Origin: Kutzneria sp. CA-103260
GTDB lineage: Bacteria; Actinomycetota; Actinomycetes; Mycobacteriales; Pseudonocardiaceae
Length of the DNA stretch: 64,000 nucleotides
Direction of reading: 5' to 3'
Assembly: GCF_018263855.1 (NCBI RefSeq)
Contig: NZ_CP073318.1
Coordinates: 9,300,001-9,364,000, forward strand
Made by a program: the position numbers and the translations under genes. The notes under the pieces are model-generated. The model was not told the origin of the DNA. It did no database searches and saw only the letters and a list, made by a program, of their open reading frames with translations. Each line of letters starts with the position of its first letter. The stretch's first letter is position 1. Shown here piece after piece: positions 49,261 through 58,313 of the stretch.

Positions 49261-51741
49261 ATGACTGTCGCACCTGAAACTGTATCTATTTCTGGCTCCT
49301 CTTCCGAGCTGGTCGTTCCCGAGGGCCACGTCAAGCTCACCATCGACGGCCTGGAAGTGGTGGCTCCCAAGGGAGAGCTGCTGATCCGCACCGCCGAGCG
49401 GCTGGGCATCGAGATCCCGCGGTTCTGCGACCACCCGCTGCTGGACCCGGCCGGTGCCTGCCGGCAGTGCCTGGTCGAGGTGGAGATGGGCGGCCGGCCG
49501 ATGCCGAAGCCGCAGGCCAGCTGCACCATGACCGTCGCCGACGGCATGGTGGTCAAGACCCAGCACACCTCGCCGGTGGCCGACAAGGCCCAGCAGGGCG
49601 TGATCGAGCTGCTGCTGATCAACCACCCGCTGGACTGCCCGATCTGCGACAAGGGCGGCGAGTGCCCGCTGCAGAACCAGGCGCTGGCCCACGGCCGCGC
49701 GGACTCCCGGTTCGTGGAGACCAAGCGGACCTTCCCCAAGCCGATCCCGATCTCCAGCCAGGTGCTGCTGGACCGGGAGCGCTGCGTGCTGTGCCAGCGC
49801 TGCACCCGGTTCTCCAAGCAGATCGCCGGCGACCCGTTCATCGAGCTGCTGGAGCGCGGCGCCGAGCAGCAGATCGGCATCGCCGAGGAGCAGCCGTTCC
49901 AGAGCTACTTCTCCGGCAACACCATCCAGATCTGCCCGGTCGGCGCGCTCACCAGCGCCGCCTACCGGTTCCGCTCCCGCCCGTTCGACCTGGTGTCCAC
50001 GCCGAGCGTCTGCGAGCACTGCTCGTCCGGCTGCGCGCAGCGCACCGACTGGCGGCGCGGCAAGGTGACGCGCCGGCTGGCCGGCGACGACCCGGCCGTG
50101 AACGAGGAGTGGAACTGCGACAAGGGCCGGTTCGCCTTCCGCTACGCCGTGGCCACCGACCGCGTGCTGCGGCCGATGGTCCGGGACGCGGAGACCGGTG
50201 AGCTGGTCGAGGCCTCCTGGACCGACGCGCTGCGGGCGGCCGCCGAGGGCCTGGCCGCGGCCAGGGCCAACGGCGGCGCGGGTGTGCTGGCCGGCGGCCG
50301 GCTGACCGTCGAGGACGCCTACGCCTACGCCAAGTTCGCCCGGGTCGCCCTGGGCAGCAACGACGTGGACTTCCGGGCCCGGGCCCATTCCGCCGAGGAG
50401 CTGGACTTCCTGTCCTCGCACGTGGTGGGCACCTCCCCGGACAACGGCGGCGTGACCTACGCCGACCTGGAGAAGGCGCCGGCCGTGCTGTGCGTCGCCT
50501 TCGAGCCCGAGGAGGAGTCGCCGATCGTCTTCCTGCGGCTGCGCAAGGCAGCGCGCACCGGCAAGACGAAGGTGTTCCACCTGGGCCAGCACACGAGTGC
50601 TGCCATCGAGAAAACCAACGGCGTGCTGCTGCGCTGTGTTCCCGGCGGCGAGCCGGCGGCGATCGAGGGCCTGTTCTTCAACTCCACCACCGCGGAGGCG
50701 TTCGAGGCGCTGTCGGGCAGCGGGGCGGTGATCCTCGTCGGTGAGCGCGCCGCCGAGGTGCCGGGCCTGTTCTCGTCGGTGCTGCGGCTGGCGGAGCGCA
50801 CCGGCGCCCGCGCTGCCTGGATCCCGCGGCGGGCCGGCGAGCGTGGCGCCCTGGAAGCCGGCGCGCTGCCGAACCTGTTGCCGGGCGGGCGCTTGGTCAC
50901 CGACAAGGCGCAGCGGACCGAGGTCGAGCAGGCCTGGGGCTTGGAGGCCGGCGCGCTGCCGGCCGAGCCGGGCCGTGACACCGACGGCATGCTGGCCGCC
51001 GCGGCCGCCGGCGAGCTGGCCGGCCTGGTGGTCGGCGGCGTCGACCCGTACGACCTGGCCGACCCGGAGCTGGCGCTGCGGGCCCTCGACCAGGCCTTCG
51101 TGGTCAGCCTGGAGCTGCGGCCCAGCGCCGTCACCGAGCGGGCCGACGTGGTGCTGCCGATCGCGCCGTCATCGGAGAAGTCCGGCAGCTACCGCAACTG
51201 GGAGAACCGGGACCGGGCGTTCAGCACCACGCTGGACGGCACCGGCGCCCTGCCCGACTGCCGGGTGCTGGACACGCTGGCCGTGGAGATGGACGCGGAC
51301 CTGTTCACGCAGACGCCCGCGGCCGCGGCGGCCAACCTGGCCCGCCTCGGCGAGCCGCGCACCAGCCGCCGGGCCGAGGCGCCCGCGGTGCCCGCCCCGC
51401 CGGCCCCCAAGCCGGGCGAGGGCGAGGTGTTGCTGGCCAGCTGGCGGCAGCTGATCGACAACGGCTCGCTGCAGGACGACGAGCCCAACCTGGCCGGTAC
51501 GGCCCGCACCGCGGTGATCCGGGTGTCGCCGGCGACCGCCGACCGGCTCGGCGTCGTCGAGGGCCACGCGGCCACGGTGGTCACCGACCGGGGCAGCGTG
51601 ACGCTGCCGGTCGAGCTGGCCGACCTGCCGGAGGACGTGGTGTGGCTGCCGGGCAACTCCGGCGGCTCCAGGCTGCGGCGGACTTTGGGCGTCGGGCACG
51701 GCGCCGCGGTGACCTTGCACGCTGGCGGAGGTGACGCATGA
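49261..51741 (+). CDS. nuoG: NADH-quinone oxidoreductase subunit G
   Basis: Largest peripheral subunit (75-kDa homologue), 826 residues. The N-terminal [2Fe-2S] ferredoxin domain has IPRFCDHPLLDPAGACRQC. The His-Cys motif is HPLDCPICDKGGECPLQNQA. A [4Fe-4S] site is in CVLCQRCTRFSKQI, and the extra cluster site of the molybdopterin-like domain is in CEHCSSGCAQ. The remaining C-terminal part is a degenerate molybdopterin-oxidoreductase domain without cofactor residues, as is normal for NuoG. It overlaps nuoH by 4 bases. Confidence 0.96.
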   Translation: MTVAPETVSISGSSSELVVPEGHVKLTIDGLEVVAPKGELLIRTAERLGIEIPRFCDHPLLDPAGACRQCLVEVEMGGRPMPKPQASCTMTVADGMVVKTQHTSPVADKAQQGVIELLLINHPLDCPICDKGGECPLQNQALAHGRADSRFVETKRTFPKPIPISSQVLLDRERCVLCQRCTRFSKQIAGDPFIELLERGAEQQIGIAEEQPFQSYFSGNTIQICPVGALTSAAYRFRSRPFDLVSTPSVCEHCSSGCAQRTDWRRGKVTRRLAGDDPAVNEEWNCDKGRFAFRYAVATDRVLRPMVRDAETGELVEASWTDALRAAAEGLAAARANGGAGVLAGGRLTVEDAYAYAKFARVALGSNDVDFRARAHSAEELDFLSSHVVGTSPDNGGVTYADLEKAPAVLCVAFEPEEESPIVFLRLRKAARTGKTKVFHLGQHTSAAIEKTNGVLLRCVPGGEPAAIEGLFFNSTTAEAFEALSGSGAVILVGERAAEVPGLFSSVLRLAERTGARAAWIPRRAGERGALEAGALPNLLPGGRLVTDKAQRTEVEQAWGLEAGALPAEPGRDTDGMLAAAAAGELAGLVVGGVDPYDLADPELALRALDQAFVVSLELRPSAVTERADVVLPIAPSSEKSGSYRNWENRDRAFSTTLDGTGALPDCRVLDTLAVEMDADLFTQTPAAAAANLARLGEPRTSRRAEAPAVPAPPAPKPGEGEVLLASWRQLIDNGSLQDDEPNLAGTARTAVIRVSPATADRLGVVEGHAATVVTDRGSVTLPVELADLPEDVVWLPGNSGGSRLRRTLGVGHGAAVTLHAGGGDA

Positions 51742-53087
51742 GGTATCTCGCATCCGCACCGAGCCCGAACACGGGCCAGTTGCTCGCGGGCGACCCGCTG
51801 TGGCTGGTGATCATCAAGACCCTGGCGATCTTCGTCTTCCTGGTCGTGATGACGCTGTTCATGATCTGGTTCGAGCGCCGGGTGGTGGCCCGGATGCAGC
51901 ACCGGCCCGGTCCCAACCGGGTCGGCCCGGCCGGCCTGCTGCAATCCCTGGCCGACGGCCTGAAGCTGGCCTTCAAGGAGGACATCCGGCCGGTCCTGGC
52001 CGACAAGTGGGTGTTCTTCCTGGCCCCGGTGATCTCCGCGGTGCCGGCCTTCCTGGCCTTCTCGGTGATGCCGTTCGGCGGCGAGGTCAACATCTTCGGC
52101 TACGACACCGCGCTGCAGCTGGCCGACCTGCCGGTCGGCGTGCTGGTGGTGCTGGCCTGCTCGTCCATCGGCGTCTACGGCATCGTGCTGTCCGGCTGGT
52201 CCTCCGGCTCGCCCTACCCGCTGCTGGGCGCGCTGCGCTCGGCCGCGCAGGTGATCTCCTACGAGATCGCGATGGGCCTGTCCATCGTCGGCGTGATCCT
52301 GCTGTCGCACTCGCTGTCCACCGCCGAGATCGTCAACTCGCAGCAGGGCCTGTGGTACATCATCACGCTGCTGCCGAGCTTCCTGATCTACCTGATCTCC
52401 ATGGTCGGCGAGACCAACCGAGCCCCCTTCGACCTGGCCGAGGCCGAGTCGGAGCTGGTCGGCGGCTTCCACACCGAGTACAGCTCGCTGAAGTTCGCGC
52501 TGTTCTTCCTGGCCGAGTACATCAACATGGTCACCGTCTCGGCCTTCGCCACCACGCTGTTCCTCGGCGGCTGGCACGCCCCGTGGGGCCTGGAGCTGAT
52601 CGCCAACGGCTACCTGAACACCGGCTGGTGGGGCCCGCTCTGGTTCGTCGGCAAGATGATGGTGCTGCTGTTCGTCTTCGTGTGGCTGCGCGGCACGCTG
52701 CCCCGCATGCGCTACGACCAGTTCATGCGGCTGGGCTGGAAGGTGCTGGTCCCGGTCAGCCTGGTGTGGATCGTGCTGGTGGTCTGCATCCGCGCGCTGG
52801 CCGGCTCGCAGGCCGACAGCTTCGGCACGGTCGGCCGGATCGTGCTGATCGCCATCATCATCCTGGGCATCCTCGTGGTCGTCGCCCTGATCCCCGAACG
52901 CAAGCAGGCCTCCGACCCGGACCGGGTCATGGTCACCGGCAGCGGCTATCCGCTGCCCCCGCTGGACCTGAAGGTCCCGAAGGCGCCCAAGCGCCGCCAG
53001 GCCGTGGCCACCCCGGCCGCACCGCAAGAGCCCGCTGCCGTGGCGGCGTCGTCCACCCCGAAGGAGGCCAGCGATGGGGATTCTTGA
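51738..53087 (+). CDS. nuoH: NADH-quinone oxidoreductase subunit H
   Basis: Membrane subunit that links the peripheral arm to the proton channel and lines the quinone tunnel; 449 residues with eight spans. Signatures are FERRVVARMQHRPGPNRVGP, QSLADGLKLAFKEDIRP, GETNRAPFDLAEAESELVGG with the acidic residues, and TLPRMRYDQFM. The C-terminal tail of about 60 residues is hydrophilic and Ala/Pro-rich. The stop overlaps nuoI by 14 bases. Confidence 0.97.
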   Translation: MRYLASAPSPNTGQLLAGDPLWLVIIKTLAIFVFLVVMTLFMIWFERRVVARMQHRPGPNRVGPAGLLQSLADGLKLAFKEDIRPVLADKWVFFLAPVISAVPAFLAFSVMPFGGEVNIFGYDTALQLADLPVGVLVVLACSSIGVYGIVLSGWSSGSPYPLLGALRSAAQVISYEIAMGLSIVGVILLSHSLSTAEIVNSQQGLWYIITLLPSFLIYLISMVGETNRAPFDLAEAESELVGGFHTEYSSLKFALFFLAEYINMVTVSAFATTLFLGGWHAPWGLELIANGYLNTGWWGPLWFVGKMMVLLFVFVWLRGTLPRMRYDQFMRLGWKVLVPVSLVWIVLVVCIRALAGSQADSFGTVGRIVLIAIIILGILVVVALIPERKQASDPDRVMVTGSGYPLPPLDLKVPKAPKRRQAVATPAAPQEPAAVAASSTPKEASDGDS

Positions 53088-53598
53088 TCCCCTCAAGGGC
53101 TTCGGCGTCACCTTCTCGACGATGTTCAAGAAGGTCGTGACCGAGCAGTACCCGGAGGACTACCGGCCGACCGCCGCCCGCTACCACGGCCGGCACCAGC
53201 TCAACCGGCACCCGGACGGGCTGGAGAAGTGCGTCGGCTGCGAGCTGTGCGCCTGGGCCTGCCCGGCCGACGCGATCTTCGTGGAGGGCGGCGACAACAC
53301 CGACGCGGCCCGCTACTCGCCCGGCGAGCGGTACGGCAAGGACTACCAGATCAACTACCTGCGGTGCATCGGCTGCGGCCTGTGCATCGAGGCCTGCCCG
53401 ACCCGCTCGCTGACCATGACCAACTTCTACGAGTTGGCCGACGACGACCGGCAGCGCCTGATCTTCACCAAGGAAGACCTGATGGCGCCGCTGCTGGGCG
53501 GCATGGAGCAGCCGCCGCACCCGATGCGGCTGGGCGAGAACGAGCAGGACTACTACGTCAACGGTCCTGAGCTGGCCCGAGGGGAGGCGGCCAAGTGA
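53074..53598 (+). CDS. nuoI: NADH-quinone oxidoreductase subunit I
   Basis: Ferredoxin-like subunit with two [4Fe-4S] clusters (N6a, N6b), 174 residues. Both ligand sets are intact: CVGCELCAWACPADAI and CIGCGLCIEACPTRSL. An amphipathic N-terminal segment (LDPLKGFGVTFSTMFKK) would lie at the membrane. The ATG at 53074 lies within the end of nuoH, and the stop overlaps nuoJ by 4 bases. Confidence 0.97.
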   Translation: MGILDPLKGFGVTFSTMFKKVVTEQYPEDYRPTAARYHGRHQLNRHPDGLEKCVGCELCAWACPADAIFVEGGDNTDAARYSPGERYGKDYQINYLRCIGCGLCIEACPTRSLTMTNFYELADDDRQRLIFTKEDLMAPLLGGMEQPPHPMRLGENEQDYYVNGPELARGEAAK

Positions 53599-54446
53599 GC
53601 GCGCTCGTGCAGTTCGTCATGCAACAGCAGCAGACCGCGCCGCCGCCACCGGACGTGATCACCGTCGGCGAGGCGGTGGGCTTCTGGATCCTCGGTCCGC
53701 TGGCCCTGCTCGGCGGCCTGGGCATGCTGTTCGCCCGCAACGCCGTGCACTCGGCGCTGTTCCTGGTGCTGACGATGCTCAGCCTGGGCGTGCTCTACAT
53801 GCTGCAGCAGGCGCCGTTCCTGGGCTTCGTGCAGATCATCGTCTACACCGGCGCCGTGATGATGCTGTTCCTGTTCGTGCTGATGCTGGTCGGCCGGGAC
53901 AGTTCCGACTCCGTGGTGGAAGTGCTGCGCGGGCAGCGGGTCATCGCCGCGATCTTCGGCATCGGCTTCGCCGGCGTCGTGGTGTCCGCGCTGGTGCGGG
54001 CGGTCAGCCAGGCCCCGTCGGTCGGGTTGGCCCAGGCCAACCAGGGCGGCAACCTGACCAACGTCGGCAAGCTGATCTTCACCGACTTCCTGTTCCCGTT
54101 CGAGCTGACCTCGGCGCTGCTGATCACCGCCGCGGTCGGCGCGATGGTGCTGGCCTTCGTCGGCAAGAGCAAGCAGGCCCGCAAGACCCAGCGCGAGCTG
54201 GTGATCGAGCGGTTCCGCGGCAACCGGCCCTCGCCGCTGCCCGGCCCTGGCGTGTTCGCCACCGCCAACTCGGTGGCCACCCCGGCGCTGCTGCCCGACG
54301 GCTCGGTCGCGCCGGAGTCGCTGTCCGAGCTGATCGAGGCCACCGAGTCCGAGGAGTTCGACCACGACCGGTCCGAGGTCGCCGGGACCGAGCACCACGC
54401 CGACGCGCACGCGCTGACCGGCGAGCCCGAGGAGGCGACGCGATGA
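53595..54446 (+). CDS. nuoJ: NADH-quinone oxidoreductase subunit J
   Basis: Membrane subunit of 283 residues with five spans in the first about 185 residues (VGFWILGPLALLGGLGMLFA, FLVLTMLSLGVLYMLQQAPF, IIVYTGAVMMLFLFVLMLVG). The last mentioned span includes the conserved pi-bulge region. A hydrophilic C-terminal tail of about 90 residues, rich in Glu, Ala and Pro, is longer than in E. coli NuoJ and typical of actinomycetes. GTG start overlapping nuoI; ATGA overlap with nuoK. Confidence 0.96.
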   Translation: MSALVQFVMQQQQTAPPPPDVITVGEAVGFWILGPLALLGGLGMLFARNAVHSALFLVLTMLSLGVLYMLQQAPFLGFVQIIVYTGAVMMLFLFVLMLVGRDSSDSVVEVLRGQRVIAAIFGIGFAGVVVSALVRAVSQAPSVGLAQANQGGNLTNVGKLIFTDFLFPFELTSALLITAAVGAMVLAFVGKSKQARKTQRELVIERFRGNRPSPLPGPGVFATANSVATPALLPDGSVAPESLSELIEATESEEFDHDRSEVAGTEHHADAHALTGEPEEATR

Positions 54447-54742
54447 CGCCGACGTACTACCTGCTGCTGTCGGCGCTGCTGTTCAGCATCGGCGCGATCG
54501 GCGTCCTGGTGCGGCGCAACGCCATCGTGGTGTTCATGTGCATCGAGCTGATGCTCAACGCGGTGAACCTCACGCTGGTCACCTTCTCACGGATCAACGG
54601 CCAGCTCGACGGCCAGGTGATGGCGTTCTTCGTGATGGTGGTGGCGGCCGCCGAGGTCGTGGTCGGCCTGGCGATCATCATGGCCATCTTCCGGACCCGT
54701 CGCTCGGCCTCGGTCGACGACTCGAACCTGCTCAAGTACTAA
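54443..54742 (+). CDS. nuoK: NADH-quinone oxidoreductase subunit K
   Basis: Small membrane subunit of 99 residues with three spans. The conserved glutamates are in VFMCIELMLNAVNLTLV and VVAAAEVVVGLAI, the residues that belong to the proton path. Length and sequence are typical. It overlaps nuoJ by 4 bases; nuoL follows after 16 bases. Confidence 0.97.
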   Translation: MTPTYYLLLSALLFSIGAIGVLVRRNAIVVFMCIELMLNAVNLTLVTFSRINGQLDGQVMAFFVMVVAAAEVVVGLAIIMAIFRTRRSASVDDSNLLKY

Positions 54743-54758
54743 GGGGCGACCGGGAAAA

Positions 54759-56744
54759 ATGCTGGTACATCTCGCCGCAGACCCGCTCGCGGGGTCAAGC
54801 ATCAGCGCTGACGGGGTCGGCGCTGCCTCCGGGGTGGGGCAGTCCGCCTGGCTGCTGCTCGCGTTGCCCCTGATCGGCGCGATTGTGTTGCTGCTCGCCG
54901 GCAAGGCCGCCAACAAGTGGGGCCATCTGCTCGGCTGCGCGACGGTGATCGTGTCCTTCGTGTACGGCCTGATCCTGTTCTTCGACAGCCTGGGCAAGGC
55001 CGCCGCGGACCGGGTCACGGAGCTGCACATCTTCTCCTGGATCCCGGTGCAGGCCCTGCAGGTCGACTTCGGCCTGCGGCTGGACCCGCTGTCGATCACC
55101 TTCGTGCTGCTGATCACCGGTGTCGGCTCGCTGATCCACATCTACTCGATCGGCTACATGTCGCACGACGACGGGCGGCGGCGGTTCTTCGCCTACCTCA
55201 ACCTGTTCGTCGCGGCGATGCTGCTGCTGGTGCTGGGCAACGGCTTCGTGACGCTGTACTTCGGCTGGGAGGGCGTGGGTCTCGCGTCGTACCTGCTGAT
55301 CGGCTGGTACCAGAACCGGCCGTCGGCGGCGACCGCGGCCAAGAAGGCCTTCCTGATGAACCGGGTCGGCGACGTCGGACTGGCGGTGGCCATCTTCCTG
55401 ATGTTCGCCAACCTCGGCACCACGCAGTACACCGAGGTGTTCGCGAAGATCGGCACCCTGCCGCCCGGCACCGTGCTGGCCATCAGCCTGCTGCTCCTGC
55501 TCGGCGCCTGCGGCAAGTCGGGCCAGTTCCCGCTGCAGGCCTGGTTGCCCGACGCGATGGAGGGCCCGACCCCGGTCTCCGCCCTCATCCACGCGGCAAC
55601 CATGGTCACCGCCGGTGTGTACCTGATCGCCCGGTCCAACCCGATCTACAACCTCACCGCGGACGGGCGGCTGGTCGTCACCATCATCGGCACGATCACG
55701 CTGCTGATCGGGTGCATCGTCGGCTGCGCCTACGACGACATCAAGAAGGTGCTGGCCTACTCCACCGTCAGCCAGATCGGGTACATGATCCTCGCGGTCA
55801 GCCTCGGCCCGGTCGGCTACGCGCTGGGCATCGTGCACCTGCTCACCCACGGCTTCTTCAAGGCGGGGCTGTTCCTCGGCGCCGGCTCGGTCATGCACGG
55901 CATGAACGACGAGGTCGACATGCGCAAGTTCGGTGGCCTGTACCGGAAGATGCCGATCACCTTCGTCACCTTCGGCCTGGGCTACCTGGCGCTGATCGGC
56001 TTCCCGTTCCTGTCCGGCTACTACTCCAAGGACGCCATCATCGAGGCGGCGTTCTCCCAGGAGGGTTGGCGCGGCTGGGTGTTCGGCGGTTGCGCCATGC
56101 TGGGCGTGGCGCTGACCGCGTTCTACATGACCCGCCTGATGCTGATGACCTTCTTCGGCAAGCAGCGCTGGAAGGACCTGAAGTCCGCAGACGGCAAGGA
56201 CTTCCACCCGCACGAGTCGCCGCTGGTGATGACCGTTCCGATGATCATCCTGGCCGTCGGCTCGATCGGCGCCGGCGCGTACTTCTCGATCGGCAACCGG
56301 CTGGCCGACTGGCTGGAGCCCTCGCTGGGCCAGCTCCAGGAGCACGCCGCCGGCCCGATCCCGGAGATCGGCCTGACGGTGATCTCGTTGGCGTTCATGG
56401 TGATCGGCGCCGGGCTGGCGTGGCTGTTCGTGGGCCGCAAGGACGTTCCGGTCGAGCGGCCGGCCAAGGTGGCCTGGCCGGTCCGGGCCGCCCGCGCCGA
56501 CCTGTACGGCAACGCCGTCAACGAGGCCCTGTTCGCCAAGCCCGGTGAGGTGCTCACCCGCGGCCTGGTGGTGATGGACGACAAGGGCGTCGACGGCGCC
56601 GTCACGGGGCTGGCCGGCATTCTCGGCTTCCTGTCCTCGCTGCTGCGACGCACCCAGACCGGGTTCGTCAGGTCCTACGCGCTGACCATGCTGGGCGGTT
56701 CCGTCCTGATCGTCGCCGCACTGCTGATGGTGAGGTTCTCCTGA
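54759..56744 (+). CDS. nuoL: NADH-quinone oxidoreductase subunit L
   Basis: Distal antiporter-like proton-pumping subunit of 661 residues with about 16 spans and the C-terminal lateral helix. Signatures are GWEGVGLASYLLIGWYQNRP with the conserved glutamate, GKSGQFPLQAWLPDAMEGPTP-region lysine, HAATMVTAGVYLIARS, and KKVLAYSTVSQIGYMILAV. The first about 30 residues are hydrophilic (LAADPLAGSSISADGVGAAS), so a later start is possible, but none with a better ribosome site is evident. Its stop and the nuoM ATG share one base (TGATG). Confidence 0.96.
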   Translation: MLVHLAADPLAGSSISADGVGAASGVGQSAWLLLALPLIGAIVLLLAGKAANKWGHLLGCATVIVSFVYGLILFFDSLGKAAADRVTELHIFSWIPVQALQVDFGLRLDPLSITFVLLITGVGSLIHIYSIGYMSHDDGRRRFFAYLNLFVAAMLLLVLGNGFVTLYFGWEGVGLASYLLIGWYQNRPSAATAAKKAFLMNRVGDVGLAVAIFLMFANLGTTQYTEVFAKIGTLPPGTVLAISLLLLLGACGKSGQFPLQAWLPDAMEGPTPVSALIHAATMVTAGVYLIARSNPIYNLTADGRLVVTIIGTITLLIGCIVGCAYDDIKKVLAYSTVSQIGYMILAVSLGPVGYALGIVHLLTHGFFKAGLFLGAGSVMHGMNDEVDMRKFGGLYRKMPITFVTFGLGYLALIGFPFLSGYYSKDAIIEAAFSQEGWRGWVFGGCAMLGVALTAFYMTRLMLMTFFGKQRWKDLKSADGKDFHPHESPLVMTVPMIILAVGSIGAGAYFSIGNRLADWLEPSLGQLQEHAAGPIPEIGLTVISLAFMVIGAGLAWLFVGRKDVPVERPAKVAWPVRAARADLYGNAVNEALFAKPGEVLTRGLVVMDDKGVDGAVTGLAGILGFLSSLLRRTQTGFVRSYALTMLGGSVLIVAALLMVRFS

Positions 56745-58312
56745 TGGGAACTGGGTTGCTCATCGCCCTGCTGGTGCTGCCGCTGGTCGGCGCGCTGGTG
56801 GTGGCGTTCCTGAAGAACGACGACCGGACCGCCAAGCTCACCGCGCTCGCGGTGACGCTGGTCGAGTTCGTGCTCGCCGTGCTGCTGTGGATCAGCTACG
56901 TGCCCGGCGGCGACCGCATCCAGTTCTCCTCCTCGGTGGACTGGATCGGGCAGTTGGGCATCCACCTGTCGTTCGGCGTGGACGGCATCGCGCTGGTGAT
57001 GATCGGCGTGATCGCCCTGCTGGTGCCGATCGTGGTCGGCGCCGGCTGGGCCGACAAGCTGCCCGCCGGCCGGTCGGCCGGTGGCTTCCTGTCGCTGATC
57101 CTGGTGCAGGAGGCGTTGATGGTCGGCGTGTTCGCCGCCACCGACGTGTTCCTGTTCTACGTGCTGTTCGAGATCATGCTGATCCCGATGTACTTCCTGA
57201 TCGGCGGCTACGGCGGCCCGCGCCGGCAGTACGCGGCGGTGAAGTTCTTCCTGTACTCGTTCCTCGGCGGCCTGATCATGCTGGCCTCGGCGATCGGCTG
57301 CTACTCGCTGGCCGCCGACAAGCTGGGCACCGGCACGTTCGACTGGGCGACGCTGGTGACCGTGGTGCGGGACGCGCCGCTGGGCACCCAGGTGTGGCTG
57401 TTCTTCGGCTTCTTCCTGGCCTTCGCCATCAAGGCGCCGCTGGTGCCGCTGCACACGTGGCTGCCCGACGCCGCCGAGCAGGCGCCGATCGGCGTCGCCG
57501 TCATCCTGGTCGGCGTGCTGGACAAGGTCGGCACCTTCGGCTTCCTGCGCTACCTGCTGCCGATGTTCCCCGACGCCAGCAAGGCCCTCGCGCCGCTGGT
57601 GCTGGTGCTCGGCGTGATCGGCGTGCTCTACGGCTCGCTGTTGGCGGTGGGGCAGAGCGACCTCAAGCGGCTGATCGCGTACGTGTCGATCGCGCACTTC
57701 GGCTTCATCGCGATCGGCATCTTCGCCTTCACCTCGCAGTCCGAGGTCGGCGCGGTGTCGTACATGGTCAACCACTCCATCGCCACCGGCATGCTGATCC
57801 TGGTGATCGGCATGGTGATCGCCCGCGGCGGGTCGACCAAGATCGCCGACTACGGCGGCATGTCGAAGCTGACCCCGGTGCTGGCCGGGCTGTTCCTGGT
57901 GGCCGGTCTGTCCACGCTGTCGCTGCCCGGCACCAACTCGTTCGTCTCCGAGTTCCTGGTGCTGCTGGGCTCCTACCCGACGCAGCCGGTGTACTCGGTG
58001 CTGGCGACCATCGGCATGATCCTGGCCGCGCTGTACGTGCTGTGGCTGTACCAGCGGGTCATGCAGGGGCCGGTCCGGGGCAACGCCCTGGTCGGCGTGT
58101 CCGGCGGGCCCGGTGCGGCCGTGACGCCGGAGAAGGCCGCGGTGACCGACCTGAACAAGCGCGAGCTGGTGGTGCTGGCTCCGCTGGTGCTGTTGATCGT
58201 GGTGCTGGGCGTCTATCCGAAGCCGGTGCTGGACATTGTCGGGCCGTCGGTGTCGGCGACCATGAGCGCGGTGGGCGCGACCGACCCGGTGCCCGCGCAG
58301 GAAGGCAAGTGA
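56744..58312 (+). CDS. nuoM: NADH-quinone oxidoreductase subunit M
   Basis: Second antiporter-like subunit, 522 residues and about 14 spans. Characteristic segments are FYVLFEIMLIPMYFLIGGYG with the conserved glutamate, FAIKAPLVPLHTWLPDAAEQ, SDLKRLIAYVSIAHFGFIAI and LFLVAGLSTLSLPGTNSFVS. The ATG lies inside the nuoL stop, and nuoN begins one base after the nuoM stop. Confidence 0.97.
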   Translation: MGTGLLIALLVLPLVGALVVAFLKNDDRTAKLTALAVTLVEFVLAVLLWISYVPGGDRIQFSSSVDWIGQLGIHLSFGVDGIALVMIGVIALLVPIVVGAGWADKLPAGRSAGGFLSLILVQEALMVGVFAATDVFLFYVLFEIMLIPMYFLIGGYGGPRRQYAAVKFFLYSFLGGLIMLASAIGCYSLAADKLGTGTFDWATLVTVVRDAPLGTQVWLFFGFFLAFAIKAPLVPLHTWLPDAAEQAPIGVAVILVGVLDKVGTFGFLRYLLPMFPDASKALAPLVLVLGVIGVLYGSLLAVGQSDLKRLIAYVSIAHFGFIAIGIFAFTSQSEVGAVSYMVNHSIATGMLILVIGMVIARGGSTKIADYGGMSKLTPVLAGLFLVAGLSTLSLPGTNSFVSEFLVLLGSYPTQPVYSVLATIGMILAALYVLWLYQRVMQGPVRGNALVGVSGGPGAAVTPEKAAVTDLNKRELVVLAPLVLLIVVLGVYPKPVLDIVGPSVSATMSAVGATDPVPAQEGK

Positions 58313-58313
58313 C

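Noticed and set aside
54795..56345. About 516-codon frame opposite nuoL
   Set aside because: Dominated by His, Gln, Arg and Glu with no hydrophobic pattern or motif; an antisense shadow.
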